Shown: positions 7,610-15,956, counted from the first letter of the stretch. The stretch is 64,000 nt of DNA from CADCVT01 sp036389155 (GCA_036389155.1 DASVQN010000002.1:15946-79945), one strand, 5' to 3'. The notes: a model not told the origin generated them from the sequence alone. Numbers and translations: made by a program.

Positions 7610-8469
7610 TCGTCCGCGCCGCCGAGTGGTGGGCCGGCGGCGCCCGGATCGAAGGGCCCGGCGGGCACCGGCTGTTCGTGCGCGCGGCCGGCCCGACGGA
7701 CGCGCCGGTCCTGACGTTCCTGCACGGCTTCCCGACGTCGTCGCTGGACTGGGCGGGGATGTTCGACAGGCTGTCCGGGGAGCGGCGCCTCGTCGCGCTC
7801 GACTTCCTCGGCTTCGGCGACTCTGACAAGCCGAAGCCGCACCGGTACTCGCTGCTCGAGCAGGCCGATGCCGTCGAGGCGGCGTGGAAGCACCTCGGGG
7901 TCGAGCGCACGGCGATCGTCGCGCACGACTACGGCGTGTCCGTGGGGCAGGAGCTGCTCGCGCGCCGCGACGACGGCGACCTGCCGGTCGAGCTGACGTC
8001 GGCCGCGTTCCTCAACGGCGGGATGATCCCGTCGCTGCACCGCCCGCTGGCGATCCAGAAGGCGCTCGCCCATCCGTTCTTCGGTCCGGTGCTGTCGCGC
8101 CTGACGACGAAGCGCACGTTCGTCGGCGGGCTGCGGCGCGTCATCGCGCGCCCGCTGGCCGACGCCGAGCTCGACGAGCACTGGGTCGCGTTCGCCAACC
8201 GTCGCGGCCGCGACCTCGCCCACCCGCTGCTCGGCTACATCGCCGAGCGCGTCCGGTACGCCTCGCGGTGGGAGACGGCGATCGCCCGCGCCGACGTCCC
8301 GCTGCGGTTCGTCTGGGGCCCGCTCGACCCGATCAGCGGCGCGCACATGCTCGCCGAGCTGCGCCTGCGCAGACCCGACGCCTCCGTCGCCGAGCTGGCC
8401 GGCGTCGGCCACTACCCGCAGCTCGAGGAGCCCGACGCCGTGGCGCGCGAGCTGGCGGCGCTCGTCTAG
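7606..8469 (+). CDS. MEST/epoxide-hydrolase-like alpha/beta hydrolase (Asp nucleophile)
   Basis: A 287-residue hydrolase whose elbow is AHDYGVSVGQ. Asp, not Ser, is at the nucleophile position, as in epoxide hydrolases, haloalkane dehalogenases and the MEST group. FLHGFPTSSLDW provides the oxyanion HG motif. The stretch LTSAAFLNGGMIPSLHRP matches the characteristic MEST segment after the elbow, and the catalytic His is in GVGHYPQLEEP. The GTG start overlaps the preceding gene by four bases. Convergent with the thioredoxin gene, with which it shares four bases at the stops. The chemistry (epoxide or ester) is not settled by sequence. Confidence 0.82.
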   Translation: MIVRAAEWWAGGARIEGPGGHRLFVRAAGPTDAPVLTFLHGFPTSSLDWAGMFDRLSGERRLVALDFLGFGDSDKPKPHRYSLLEQADAVEAAWKHLGVERTAIVAHDYGVSVGQELLARRDDGDLPVELTSAAFLNGGMIPSLHRPLAIQKALAHPFFGPVLSRLTTKRTFVGGLRRVIARPLADAELDEHWVAFANRRGRDLAHPLLGYIAERVRYASRWETAIARADVPLRFVWGPLDPISGAHMLAELRLRRPDASVAELAGVGHYPQLEEPDAVARELAALV

Positions 8470-9209
8470 TACAGCGCGGCGGCCAGGCGGCGGCGGGCTT
8501 CGCGCGCGAGCGGGTGCTCCACCCCGAGCTCGTCGAGGACGGCGACGACGGCCTGGCGGATGTCGTCCTTCGCGCCGTCGGCGGCCGGGAGCGCTTCGAG
8601 CAGCGCGTCGATCGCGCGCTCGTGCTCTCCCTCGTCGAGCGCGCGCCAGGCGTCGGCGAGGTCGGGCTCGCCGCGCTCCTCCAGGCGGATGCGGGCCGCG
8701 AGGCCCTCGGCCTGGAAGTTGCCCGGGACGGCCTCGACGAGCTTGAGCGCCTCGTCGCGCTCGCCCTTGGCGAGGAGCAGCCGGGCGAGGGGGACGGCGG
8801 CGTCGGCGCGCCGGGGCTCGAGCTCCAGCGCGCGGCGGAGCGAGGCCTCGTCGCCGGCGGCGACGAGCGCGTCGGCCTCGCTCGGGACGAGACCGTCGAA
8901 GAAGCGCGCCACGACCGGCGGGGGCTGCGCGCCGACGAACTCGTCGACGACCGCGCCGTCCCTGAACGCCTTGACCGCCGGGATGCCCTGGATGCGGTAC
9001 TGCATCGCCGTCCGCTGGTTGGCGTCGGTGTCGAGCTTGGCGAGGACGACCTGACCCTCGCGGGCGTTCGCCTCGCGCTCGATGAGCGGCCCGAGCTGAC
9101 GGCACGGCCCGCACCACTCCGCCCAGAAGTCGACGACCACGGGCAGCTGCCTGGAGCGCTCGACGACCTCCTGTTCGAAGGTCGCGTCGGTGACGTCGAT
9201 GACGGTCAT
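8466..9209 (-). CDS. Thioredoxin-TPR protein (CnoX/YbbN-like)
   Basis: A 247-residue cytosolic protein with an N-terminal thioredoxin fold (residues 1-110; active site WCGPC at 32-36, cis-Pro in GIPAVKAF) and a C-terminal helical tetratricopeptide region with repeated Ala/Leu/Arg-rich helices. This architecture matches CnoX/YbbN, a chaperone-like redox protein that protects proteins against oxidative over-oxidation and hands them to GroEL. Both cysteines are present, so thiol chemistry is possible. It is divergent from the hydrolase at 9227, with only 17 bases between the start codons, so the two promoters must overlap the coding regions or be leaderless. Confidence 0.88.
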   Translation of the reverse strand: MTVIDVTDATFEQEVVERSRQLPVVVDFWAEWCGPCRQLGPLIEREANAREGQVVLAKLDTDANQRTAMQYRIQGIPAVKAFRDGAVVDEFVGAQPPPVVARFFDGLVPSEADALVAAGDEASLRRALELEPRRADAAVPLARLLLAKGERDEALKLVEAVPGNFQAEGLAARIRLEERGEPDLADAWRALDEGEHERAIDALLEALPAADGAKDDIRQAVVAVLDELGVEHPLAREARRRLAAALY

Positions 9210-9226
9210 GGTCCTAATGTAGAAGC

Positions 9227-10018
9227 GTGTTGCGGCTCGCTGTGGACGACGAGGGGGAGGGCATTCCGGTCGTCCTCCTGCACGGGCTGACGGCCACCCG
9301 TCGCTACGTCGTCATGGGGTCGAAGTCGCTACAGAAGGCCGGCCATCGCGTCATCGCGTACGACGCCCGCGGTCATGGTGAATCGGAGCCGGCGCCGTCG
9401 CCGGACGCGTATGGCTACGAGTGCCTCGCGGCGGACCTGATCGACGTCCTGGATGCCGCCGGCGCCGAGCGCGCGGTGCTCGCGGGCGCGTCGATGGGCG
9501 CGCACACGGCGATCCGCCTCGCGCTGGAGGAGCCGGACCTCGTCGCCGGGCTCGTGCTCATCACGCCGGCCTTCCACCCCGACCACCCGCCGGGCCTCGA
9601 GCGCTGGGACCGGCTGAGCGAGGCGCTGCGCTCGGACGGCGTCGACGGGTTCGTCGAGGCCTACGGCGAGGGCGAGCACCTCGAGCCGAGGTTCCGCGAC
9701 ACGGTCCTGAAGGTCGTCCGGCAGCGCCTCGAGCGCCACCAGCACCCCGAGGCGGTCGCCGACGCGCTGCGCTGTGTCCCGCGCTCCCAGCCCTTCGAAT
9801 CGCTCGACGCCCTGGGACGCATCGACGCGCCGACGATCGTCGTCCCCAGCCGGGACGAGGCGGACCCCGGGCACCCGCTGGAGGTGGGGGAGGAGTACGC
9901 ACGCAGGATCCCGCGAGCGGAGCTGCGCGTGGAGGACGAGGGCTCGTCCCCGCTCGCGTGGCAGGGCGGGCAGCTGTCGAAGGTGATCGGCGAGCTGGCA
10001 GAGCGGGTCAAGGCATGA
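9227..10018 (+). CDS. Alpha/beta hydrolase
   Basis: A 263-residue hydrolase with GTG start. The oxyanion loop is LLHGLTATRR, the nucleophile elbow AGASMGAHTA and the strand-6 acid near VVPSRDEADPG. The usual catalytic-His segment near the C-terminus is not obvious (EGSSPLAWQGGQLSK). The stretch YDARGHGESEP is typical of the fold. First gene of a tightly coupled run (this gene, DUF3052, thioesterase, secreted protein, YihY) in which successive stops and starts overlap by four bases. Substrate unknown. Confidence 0.8.
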   Translation: MLRLAVDDEGEGIPVVLLHGLTATRRYVVMGSKSLQKAGHRVIAYDARGHGESEPAPSPDAYGYECLAADLIDVLDAAGAERAVLAGASMGAHTAIRLALEEPDLVAGLVLITPAFHPDHPPGLERWDRLSEALRSDGVDGFVEAYGEGEHLEPRFRDTVLKVVRQRLERHQHPEAVADALRCVPRSQPFESLDALGRIDAPTIVVPSRDEADPGHPLEVGEEYARRIPRAELRVEDEGSSPLAWQGGQLSKVIGELAERVKA

Positions 10019-10428
10019 GCGCCGGCTACTCGGGGACGCCGCTGCCGAAGAAGCTCGGCGTCAAGGAGGGGTCGCGGGTCGCGTGGCTGACCGCTCCCGA
10101 CCACTTCGACGAGCTGCTCGGCGAGCTCCCGGCGGGCGTGACCGTCTCGCGGCGGCTCGGCAAGGGGCTCGACGTCCTGGTGCAGTTCGCGACGTCGCGG
10201 GCGGAGCTTCGCTCGCGGCTCCCGAAGCTGATGGACGCGGTCTTCCCTGACGGCGCCGCCTGGGTCTCGTGGCCGAAGAAGAGCTCGGGCGTTGTCACGG
10301 ACATCACGGAGGACGCAATTCGCGAGGACGCGCTCCCGCTCGGGCTCGTCGACGTGAAGGTCGCGGCGATCGACGAGACGTGGTCCGGGCTGAAGCTGGT
10401 CGTGCGCAAAGAGCTGCGGAAGACGTGA
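10015..10428 (+). CDS. DUF3052 family protein
   Basis: A 137-residue cytosolic protein, ATGA-coupled to the upstream hydrolase. The opening YSGTPLPKKLGVKEGSRVAW and the closing WSGLKLVVRKELR match the DUF3052 family, widespread in actinobacteria and without known function. WVSWPKKSSGV is the most conserved core segment. No membrane segment or metal motif is visible. Confidence 0.8.
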   Translation: MSAGYSGTPLPKKLGVKEGSRVAWLTAPDHFDELLGELPAGVTVSRRLGKGLDVLVQFATSRAELRSRLPKLMDAVFPDGAAWVSWPKKSSGVVTDITEDAIREDALPLGLVDVKVAAIDETWSGLKLVVRKELRKT

Positions 10429-11201
10429 CCGACCCGATCTTCCGGACCGAGGGCGGGCTTCTCGTCCCGAGCGGGCACGCGCGGAGCCCGTGGGATCCGA
10501 ACCAGCAACACGGCGGCGCTCCGGCCGCGCTCGCGGTTCGCGTCATCGAGGCCCTCGCACCGGAGATGCAGGTCGCCCGCCTGACGGTCGAGTTCCTCGG
10601 GACCGTCCCGCTGGAGGCGCTGCTCGTCGAGGCCGAGATCTGGCGGCCCGGTCGCCGGATGCAGCTCGCCCAGGCGACGATCTCGCTCGCGGACGGGCGG
10701 ACGGCGTGCCGGGCGAGCGCCGTGCTCCTGCACCGCCAGCAGCTCGAGGGCCTGCCGGCGGGGACGGGGGGGCCGCCGCTCGCGCAGGGTCCCGAGGAGG
10801 GGCGGCTCGAGGAGTGGGACGACCCGGCCGCCGAGGCGTTCTACCGCACCGCGATGGACATGCGGTGGGTGGCCGGCACGTGGGCCAAGGGCCCGGGCAC
10901 CGTGTGGTTCCGCTTCGCGCGGCCTGTCGTCGACGACGAGGAGCCGAGCCCGGCGATGCGCGCCGCGGCGGCCGCCGACTTCGGCAACGGCATCAGCCAG
11001 ATGCTCGGCTTCGGCCGCTGGCTGTTCATCAACACCGACCTCACCGTCCAGCTCCACCGCCAGCCCGAGGGGGAGTGGGTGGCGGTCGACGCCGAGACGA
11101 TCCTGCAGCCCGGCGGCGTCGGCCTCGCCCGCTCGATCCTGCACGACACGCGCGGGCCGGTCGGGACCGGCGCGCAGACGCTGTACGTCGCCCCGCGATG
11201 A
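10425..11201 (+). CDS. Thioesterase family protein (TesB-like double hotdog)
   Basis: A 258-residue protein, GTGA-coupled to DUF3052. WDPNQQHGGAPAALAVRVIE and VARLTVEFLGTVPLEALLVE match the N-terminal hotdog of TesB-like acyl-CoA thioesterases. The C-terminal half repeats the fold (AAADFGNGISQMLGF, FINTDLTVQLHRQPEGEWV). It probably hydrolyses an acyl-CoA in the cytosol, but chain length cannot be judged. Its place in a run with an alpha/beta hydrolase suggests a shared minor lipid or xenobiotic role (inference). Confidence 0.8.
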   Translation: MTDPIFRTEGGLLVPSGHARSPWDPNQQHGGAPAALAVRVIEALAPEMQVARLTVEFLGTVPLEALLVEAEIWRPGRRMQLAQATISLADGRTACRASAVLLHRQQLEGLPAGTGGPPLAQGPEEGRLEEWDDPAAEAFYRTAMDMRWVAGTWAKGPGTVWFRFARPVVDDEEPSPAMRAAAAADFGNGISQMLGFGRWLFINTDLTVQLHRQPEGEWVAVDAETILQPGGVGLARSILHDTRGPVGTGAQTLYVAPR

Positions 11202-11644
11202 GGCTGCTGCTCGTCCTCGCCGTGCTCGCGGCGGGCGCGTTCGTGCTCGTCGCGCGCGACCGCGCGCAGTCCCCGATCGACGACGCGCCGCGGGGAAAGC
11301 AGGAGCGGCGGCGGGAGCGGGCGAAGCCGAAGCCGAAGGTCAGGCCGCTGCGGCGCGTGCGCTGTCCGCCCGGCGTGGTGGGGTGTCGCTCGGTGATCGG
11401 GAGGATCGTGTACGTCGAGCACGTCGACCCGGACGGCGACGGCGACCTGCACGTCGTGGTCGCCGCGGGCTCCATCTCGCTCCCCGGCCTGACGGCGATC
11501 GACGTCTCGAAGACCCTGCGCCCGCGCCACGATCCGTCCATCGGCGATCGCGCCACCGGCGCCGGGCCGGTGCAGACGGGCTCCTACGGCCAGCAGCAGA
11601 TCCACGCCCTTCGGTTCCGCGCACAGCGCGACCGGGCAGGATGA
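11198..11644 (+). CDS. Hypothetical membrane-anchored or secreted protein
   Basis: A 148-residue protein, ATGA-coupled to the thioesterase. Residues 1-19 (RLLLVLAVLAAGAFVLVA) form a signal or anchor helix, followed by a very basic linker of about 25 residues (KQERRRERAKPKPKVRPLRR). A compact beta-rich domain with two cysteines (CPPGVVGC) follows, ending GSYGQQQIHALRFRAQ. I do not recognise the family. The last 60 residues have the look of an OB-like beta-barrel, but this is a guess. Confidence 0.65.
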   Translation: MRLLLVLAVLAAGAFVLVARDRAQSPIDDAPRGKQERRRERAKPKPKVRPLRRVRCPPGVVGCRSVIGRIVYVEHVDPDGDGDLHVVVAAGSISLPGLTAIDVSKTLRPRHDPSIGDRATGAGPVQTGSYGQQQIHALRFRAQRDRAG

Positions 11645-11648
11645 GTCC

Positions 11649-12533
11649 ATGCGCCGAGTGGCCCGACGGGCCTTCGACTTCTACTGGGGCCAGGGGATCG
11701 CGGACGACGTCCCGGCCCTGACCTACTACCTGCTGCTCTCGCTGGCGCCCTTCGCGCTGGGCGTCGCGGCGCTCGAGGCGCTCCTGCTGGAGAACGTGCT
11801 GTCGGCCCTCGAGGTCGCGTCGCAGCTCAACCGCTTCCTCCCCGACGCCGTCCACCACGACGTCGACAAGCTGGTGACGGGAACGCGCGACAACTCCCCG
11901 TGGCTGCTCGCGCTCGCGGTCGTCTCGATGCTGTGGACGTCGTCGGGGGCCATCGGCGTGATCGAGCGGTGCGAGTCGCGGATGCTCGACTGCCGCCGCC
12001 ACGACGTCTTCACCGGCCGGCTGCGGAACGTCGCGCTCGGCGCCCTGGTCGCGGTGGCGTTCGTCTTCGCAGCGGCCGGCGCGCCGGTGATCGGCGCCGT
12101 ACTCGGCAAGATCTCGCTCGGCGGCAGCATCACCGCGCTGGTGCTCAACGGGATCGGGTCCGTGATCGTGTTCGCGGTGATCTATCGCTACGCGCCGCGC
12201 TCGCGGATGGACTGGCGCGCCGCGTTCATCGGCGCGGTGCCGGCGGGCGTCGCGCTCCAGGCCGTGCCGTGGCTGATCGGGCTGTACTTCGATGCAGCGG
12301 CAGGGTTCGCGGCCGTCCGGCTGTTCCTGCTCCTCGCCGTCCTGCTCCTCGGCCTCTACACGATGGCGACGCTGATGCTCATCGGGGCGGGCGTCGCGGT
12401 GCGGGCCGAGCGGCGCGCGCGCGTTCAGACGCCCGCGACCCTGCGGGGGCGGGTCAGCACCGCGCCCGCGCCGACCTCCACGGCCGATCCCGCGAGCACG
12501 GCGTACTCGGGCGCCGGCCCGAGCACCAGCTGA
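11649..12533 (+). CDS. YihY/BrkB family membrane protein
   Basis: A 294-residue inner-membrane protein with about six hydrophobic segments. It has the family hallmarks: FYWGQGIADDVPALTYYLLL at the N-terminus, MLWTSSGAIGVIERCESRML in the middle and a late loop with RYAPRSRMDWRAAFIGA. YihY/BrkB proteins are widespread and were once mis-assigned as RNase BN; their function is unknown. The last 35 residues (Thr/Ala/Pro/Ser-rich) lie in the 109-base overlap with the convergent gene at 12425-12919. Confidence 0.88.
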   Translation: MRRVARRAFDFYWGQGIADDVPALTYYLLLSLAPFALGVAALEALLLENVLSALEVASQLNRFLPDAVHHDVDKLVTGTRDNSPWLLALAVVSMLWTSSGAIGVIERCESRMLDCRRHDVFTGRLRNVALGALVAVAFVFAAAGAPVIGAVLGKISLGGSITALVLNGIGSVIVFAVIYRYAPRSRMDWRAAFIGAVPAGVALQAVPWLIGLYFDAAAGFAAVRLFLLLAVLLLGLYTMATLMLIGAGVAVRAERRARVQTPATLRGRVSTAPAPTSTADPASTAYSGAGPSTS

Positions 12534-12919
12534 CGCTGCCAGAGCGCAGCGCCGGGCGGCGGCTCGGCCGGCGGCTTGCCGAGCCACGCGGCGAACGCGA
12601 CCTCGCTCAGCGGCGGGCCCTCGACGATGTTCCGGTAGACCGCGCCCGCGCCCTTGCGCGACGCGTGCGCCACCTCGTCGTGGGGCGGCTTGCGCGGCCC
12701 CGTCACCGCGTAGTCGTTGAGCTCGCCGAGCGCGGCCCAGTCGTCGACCGGGTACCAGTCCTCGTAGGGCGCCTCCTCGCCGACGTCGTCCCACGGTGCG
12801 ACCCCGAGCCGGAACGTCGTGGTGCCCGGGCGGGCCAGCGAATCGTGGAAGGCCTGCAGGCGCTCCTCGTAGCGGTCGCGCTGGGCGGGCCAGTGCCAGA
12901 AGACGTAGGCGAGCGTCAT
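12425..12919 (-). CDS. Hypothetical protein
   Basis: A 164-residue protein with ATG at 12919, beginning LAYVFWHWPAQRDRYEERLQ. The N-terminal 140 residues have the alternation of a small alpha-beta protein (TTTFRLGVAPW, YEDWYPVDDWAALGELND). I do not recognise the family with confidence. It overlaps the YihY gene by 109 bases tail to tail, and the overlapping C-terminal 36 residues may be less constrained. It is divergent from the methyltransferase start, with 20 bases between the two. Confidence 0.7.
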   Translation of the reverse strand: MTLAYVFWHWPAQRDRYEERLQAFHDSLARPGTTTFRLGVAPWDDVGEEAPYEDWYPVDDWAALGELNDYAVTGPRKPPHDEVAHASRKGAGAVYRNIVEGPPLSEVAFAAWLGKPPAEPPPGAALWQRQLVLGPAPEYAVLAGSAVEVGAGAVLTRPRRVAGV

Positions 12920-12939
12920 GCCGCGTAGCTTTGCGCGTC

Positions 12940-13557
12940 GTGGACCTCGTCGAGGAGATCGTGATGCTGCGCGACCGCGAGCTCGCGGTCCTGCGGCCGC
13001 GCGACTCGGAGTCGCTGCTCGACGAGGAGGCGTTCGAGCGCGAGGAGCGGATGCCGTACTGGGCCGAGCTGTGGCCGAGCGGGGTCGAGCTCGCGCGGGC
13101 CATCGCCGGGCGCTCGCTGCGCGGCGCGCGCGTGCTGGAGCTCGGCTGCGGCGGGCTGGCGCTGCCGAGCATCGCGGCGGCGCTCGGCGGCGCGCGGGTG
13201 CTGGCCACCGACTGGTCGGAGGAGGCGCTGTCGCTCGCGCTGCGCAACGCCGCGCGGAACGGCGCCGCGTTCGAGACGGCGGTGTGCTCGTGGGAGCGGC
13301 CGGAGGACGTCCTCGCCCGCGGCCCGTGGGACCTCGTGCTCGCCGCGGACGTCCTCTACGAACGCCGGAACGTCCCGCTGCTGGTGTCGCTGTTCGAGCG
13401 GCTGGCGGCGCCGGTCTGGCTGGCCGACCCGAACCGCCCGCCGCTGCCGGACTTCCTCGCGGCGGCGCGCGGGCGCGGGTTCGCCATCGAGACGAGCGGT
13501 GCGAAGGAGCCACCGGGCGTCGGCATCCATCGGCTGCGGCTTGCGCCGACCGGTTGA
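12940..13557 (+). CDS. Class I SAM-dependent methyltransferase
   Basis: A 205-residue cytosolic methyltransferase with GTG start. RMPYWAELWPSGVELARAI followed by VLELGCGGLALPSIAAALGG (motif I) and VLATDWSEEALSLA (acidic motif II) fits the lysine-methyltransferase-like group (METTL/Nnt1 type). DLVLAADVLYERRNV is the typical post-I segment of that group. Its protein or small-molecule target is unknown. The exporter gene starts 20 bases downstream. Confidence 0.85.
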   Translation: MDLVEEIVMLRDRELAVLRPRDSESLLDEEAFEREERMPYWAELWPSGVELARAIAGRSLRGARVLELGCGGLALPSIAAALGGARVLATDWSEEALSLALRNAARNGAAFETAVCSWERPEDVLARGPWDLVLAADVLYERRNVPLLVSLFERLAAPVWLADPNRPPLPDFLAAARGRGFAIETSGAKEPPGVGIHRLRLAPTG

Positions 13558-13577
13558 ATTGTGGAACAATCCGCGTC

Positions 13578-14582
13578 GTGCCCCGAACGCTCGTCCTCCT
13601 CGCCGCCGTCCTCTTCGGGACGACCGGCACCGCGCAGGCGCTCGGGCCGGAGCAGTCACCGCTGGCCGTCGGCGCGGCGAGGGTGGCGGTGGGGGCGGCG
13701 CTGCTCGCCCTGGCGGCGTGGGCGGTGGAGCGCCGGCGGGGACGCGAGGGCGGCGTGCGCCGGCCGGGCGGCACCGCCGGGGGCTCGCCGGGTCGGTCGG
13801 AGCGAGACCCTCCGGGGAGCGGCGGGTGGTCGCGATCCGGGACGGCGGGCGCGGGCTGGGCCGTGGCCGTCGGCATCGCCGGCTACCAGCTGGCCTTCTT
13901 CGCGGCCGTCGACGCGACGGGCGTCGCGGTCGGGACCGTCGTCGCGATTGGGTCTGCGCCCGCGCTGGCCGGCCTGCTCGGGCACCTCGTCGACGGCACT
14001 CCGCTCAGCGCGCGGTGGGCAGCGTGCACCGCGCTGGCCACGGCCGGCGTCGCCCTGCTCGTCCTCGCGGGCGGCGACGCCACGGTGGCGCCCGGCGGCG
14101 TCCTGCTGGCGCTCGTCGCGGGCGCGTCGTACGCGACGTACGCCGTCGGCTCGAAGCGAATGCTGGTCGCCGGGCACCCGCCGGAGGCGGTGATGGCGCG
14201 CGGGTTCGGGCTCGCGGCCCTGCTGCTCTCGCCCGTGCTGCTCGTCGAGGGCGGCGGGCCGCTGGCGAGCGGCGACGGGCTCCTGCTCGCGCTGTACCTC
14301 GGCGCGATCCCGACCGCCCTCGCCTACGTGCTCTTCGCGCGCGGCCTCCGCTCGCTCACCGCGGGGGAGACCGCGACGCTGACGCTCGCCGAGCCGCTGA
14401 CGGCGACGGTCCTCGGCGCCCTCGTCCTCGCGGAGCGGCCCGGCGCTGTGGCGGTGGTGGGCGCCGGGCTCGTCCTGGGCGGACTGGTCGCGCTCGCCGG
14501 GGGGCGCGGAGCGGGGGAGGCGACGCGTGCGCGGCCGGGCGGCGAGGCGACGCATGTGCGGCCGGCGGAGGCTCGCGCGTGA
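13578..14582 (+). CDS. EamA-family (DMT) transporter
   Basis: A 334-residue inner-membrane protein with about ten hydrophobic helices in two EamA repeats (FGTTGTAQALGPEQSPLAVG opens the first, GASYATYAVGSKRML the second). It probably exports a metabolite. A Gly/Arg/Ser-rich stretch of about 45 residues (near 13735-13860, RRPGGTAGGSPGRSERDPPG) is inserted between helices 2 and 3 and is not normal for the family. The C-terminus is also Arg/Ala-rich. The stop overlaps the GntR start (GTGA), so the regulator likely controls this exporter. Confidence 0.88.
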   Translation: MPRTLVLLAAVLFGTTGTAQALGPEQSPLAVGAARVAVGAALLALAAWAVERRRGREGGVRRPGGTAGGSPGRSERDPPGSGGWSRSGTAGAGWAVAVGIAGYQLAFFAAVDATGVAVGTVVAIGSAPALAGLLGHLVDGTPLSARWAACTALATAGVALLVLAGGDATVAPGGVLLALVAGASYATYAVGSKRMLVAGHPPEAVMARGFGLAALLLSPVLLVEGGGPLASGDGLLLALYLGAIPTALAYVLFARGLRSLTAGETATLTLAEPLTATVLGALVLAERPGAVAVVGAGLVLGGLVALAGGRGAGEATRARPGGEATHVRPAEARA

Positions 14583-15241
14583 CCTCCGGCGTCGCTCCGC
14601 TCGAGCGGCGGTCGACCGTCGACGCTCTCGTGACGGCGCTGCGGGCGCGCATCCTCGACGGCGATCTCGCCGGCGGCGAGCGGCTGCGCGAGCAGGAGCT
14701 CAGCGCGACCTACGACGTCGCGCGGCACACCGTCCGCGCCGCCCTGCGCGCGCTGGAGCGCGAGGGGCTGGTCGTGCTCGAGCCGCACCGTGGCGCGCGG
14801 GTGGCGACGCTCGACGCGGACGGGATCCGCGGCCTCTACGAGCTGCGCGCCGCGCTCGAGACGGAGGCGCTCCGGCTCGCGCTCGAGCGCCACGACGGCA
14901 GGTTGCCCAGCAACCTCCGCGCCGCCGTCGACCGTCTCTCCGCCGCCTGCGGGCGCGCGCGACCCCGCTGGAGCGCGGTCGTCGACGCCCACGAGGACGT
15001 CCACGCGGCGCTCGTCGAGGCCTCGCAGAGCGCGCGGATCATCGCCGCGCACCGCGCGCTCGCCGCCGAGACGCGGCTGTTCCTCGTGCAGCTGCGGCCG
15101 ACGTGGACGTACGCGCGGATGGCCTCAGATCACGAGCAGCTGGTCGGCGCTCTCGAGCGGCCGGGGTCAGAGCAGGCGCTGCGGGCGCACCTGCGCGAGT
15201 CCGCCGATGCAGCGATATCGCTGCAAACGAGCAGTCTCTAG
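14579..15241 (+). CDS. GntR family transcriptional regulator (FadR/FCD type)
   Basis: A 220-residue regulator with GTG start overlapping the EamA stop. The N-terminal winged helix-turn-helix (residues 10-75: RARILDGDLAGGERLREQEL, TYDVARHTVRAALRALEREG) is followed by an all-helical FCD ligand-binding domain (GIRGLYELRAALETEALRLA; DAHEDVHAALVEAS). Such regulators bind an organic acid or lipid-like ligand. Being co-translated with the exporter suggests local control, possibly ligand-relieved (inference). Confidence 0.9.
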   Translation: MTSGVAPLERRSTVDALVTALRARILDGDLAGGERLREQELSATYDVARHTVRAALRALEREGLVVLEPHRGARVATLDADGIRGLYELRAALETEALRLALERHDGRLPSNLRAAVDRLSAACGRARPRWSAVVDAHEDVHAALVEASQSARIIAAHRALAAETRLFLVQLRPTWTYARMASDHEQLVGALERPGSEQALRAHLRESADAAISLQTSSL

Positions 15242-15423
15242 CGGTCGACGCCGGCGGCGATCGACCGGTCCAGCTTCCCCGCCGGCGCCTTCGCGCGCGG
15301 GGTGCTCCCGAGGAGGTTGCGGCTGGACGAGCCCTGCATCGCGCGCGCCTGAGAGCGCAGGCCGCGGAGCCAGCTGCTCTCGACTGCATCGTCCATGCGC
15401 TTGGTCGAGCGCTCGTACTTCAT
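15238..15423 (-). CDS. Small basic hypothetical protein (61 aa)
   Basis: A 61-residue protein starting MKYERSTKRMDDAVESSW, with a strong Shine-Dalgarno (GGAGGTGG at 15433-15440 on the reverse strand) nine bases before the ATG. It is rich in Arg, Lys and Ser (RGLRSQARAMQGSSSRNLLG) and has no cysteine or membrane segment. It ends four bases inside the GntR 3' end. No family recognised. The good ribosome binding site is the main argument that it is real. Confidence 0.6.
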   Translation of the reverse strand: MKYERSTKRMDDAVESSWLRGLRSQARAMQGSSSRNLLGSTPRAKAPAGKLDRSIAAGVDR

Positions 15424-15503
15424 GCGGACTCGCCACCTCCGGCGACGTCGGGGAACCTGAACAAACTGTGCCACGACGGCCGCTCCGGTTTCCACCCCGC
15501 ATC

Positions 15504-15956
15504 TCACACCTTTTCCAGCACCACCACCGGGAATCGGCGTGTCGTGAAGCGCGTGTAGTCCTCCGCCTGCGGATACATCCGAACAAACTCGTGCCACAGC
15601 CGCTCGCGCTCGGCGCCCTCCGTGACGCGGGGCCGGACGCGCCTGCGCTCGTCCCCGACGACCGCGACGCCCTCGCCGGCGTCGCGCAGGTTCAGCCACC
15701 AGGCGGGCGGCCGCGCGGCGCCCGCGTTCGCCGGCACGACGACGAGGTCGTCGCCGTCGCGCAGGCACAGCACGGGCGACGAGCGGACCTTGCCGCTCCT
15801 GCGCCCGACCGTCTCGAGCACCATCACCGGAGCGCCGAACCACCGCCGCCCGAACCGTCCGTTCGTCGCGCGGAAGAGCCGCGCGTGGAGCCGCGATCCG
15901 AGCCGCCCGAGGGGGCCGGTCGAGGCCATCAGCCACTGGATCCGCCCGCTCGACAT
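15504..15956 (-). CDS. Deazaflavin (F420)-dependent nitroreductase/quinone reductase, Ddn family
   Basis: A 150-residue protein of the split-barrel Ddn family. These proteins use reduced coenzyme F420 to reduce quinones or nitro compounds, often near the membrane. Matching segments are VMVLETVGRRSGKVRSSPVL, DDLVVVPANAGAARPPAWWL and NLRDAGEGVAVV, ending FTTRRFPVVVLEKV. Length is normal. It implies the organism makes F420. Divergent from the ligase gene, with 55 bases between starts. Confidence 0.88.
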   Translation of the reverse strand: MSSGRIQWLMASTGPLGRLGSRLHARLFRATNGRFGRRWFGAPVMVLETVGRRSGKVRSSPVLCLRDGDDLVVVPANAGAARPPAWWLNLRDAGEGVAVVGDERRRVRPRVTEGAERERLWHEFVRMYPQAEDYTRFTTRRFPVVVLEKV

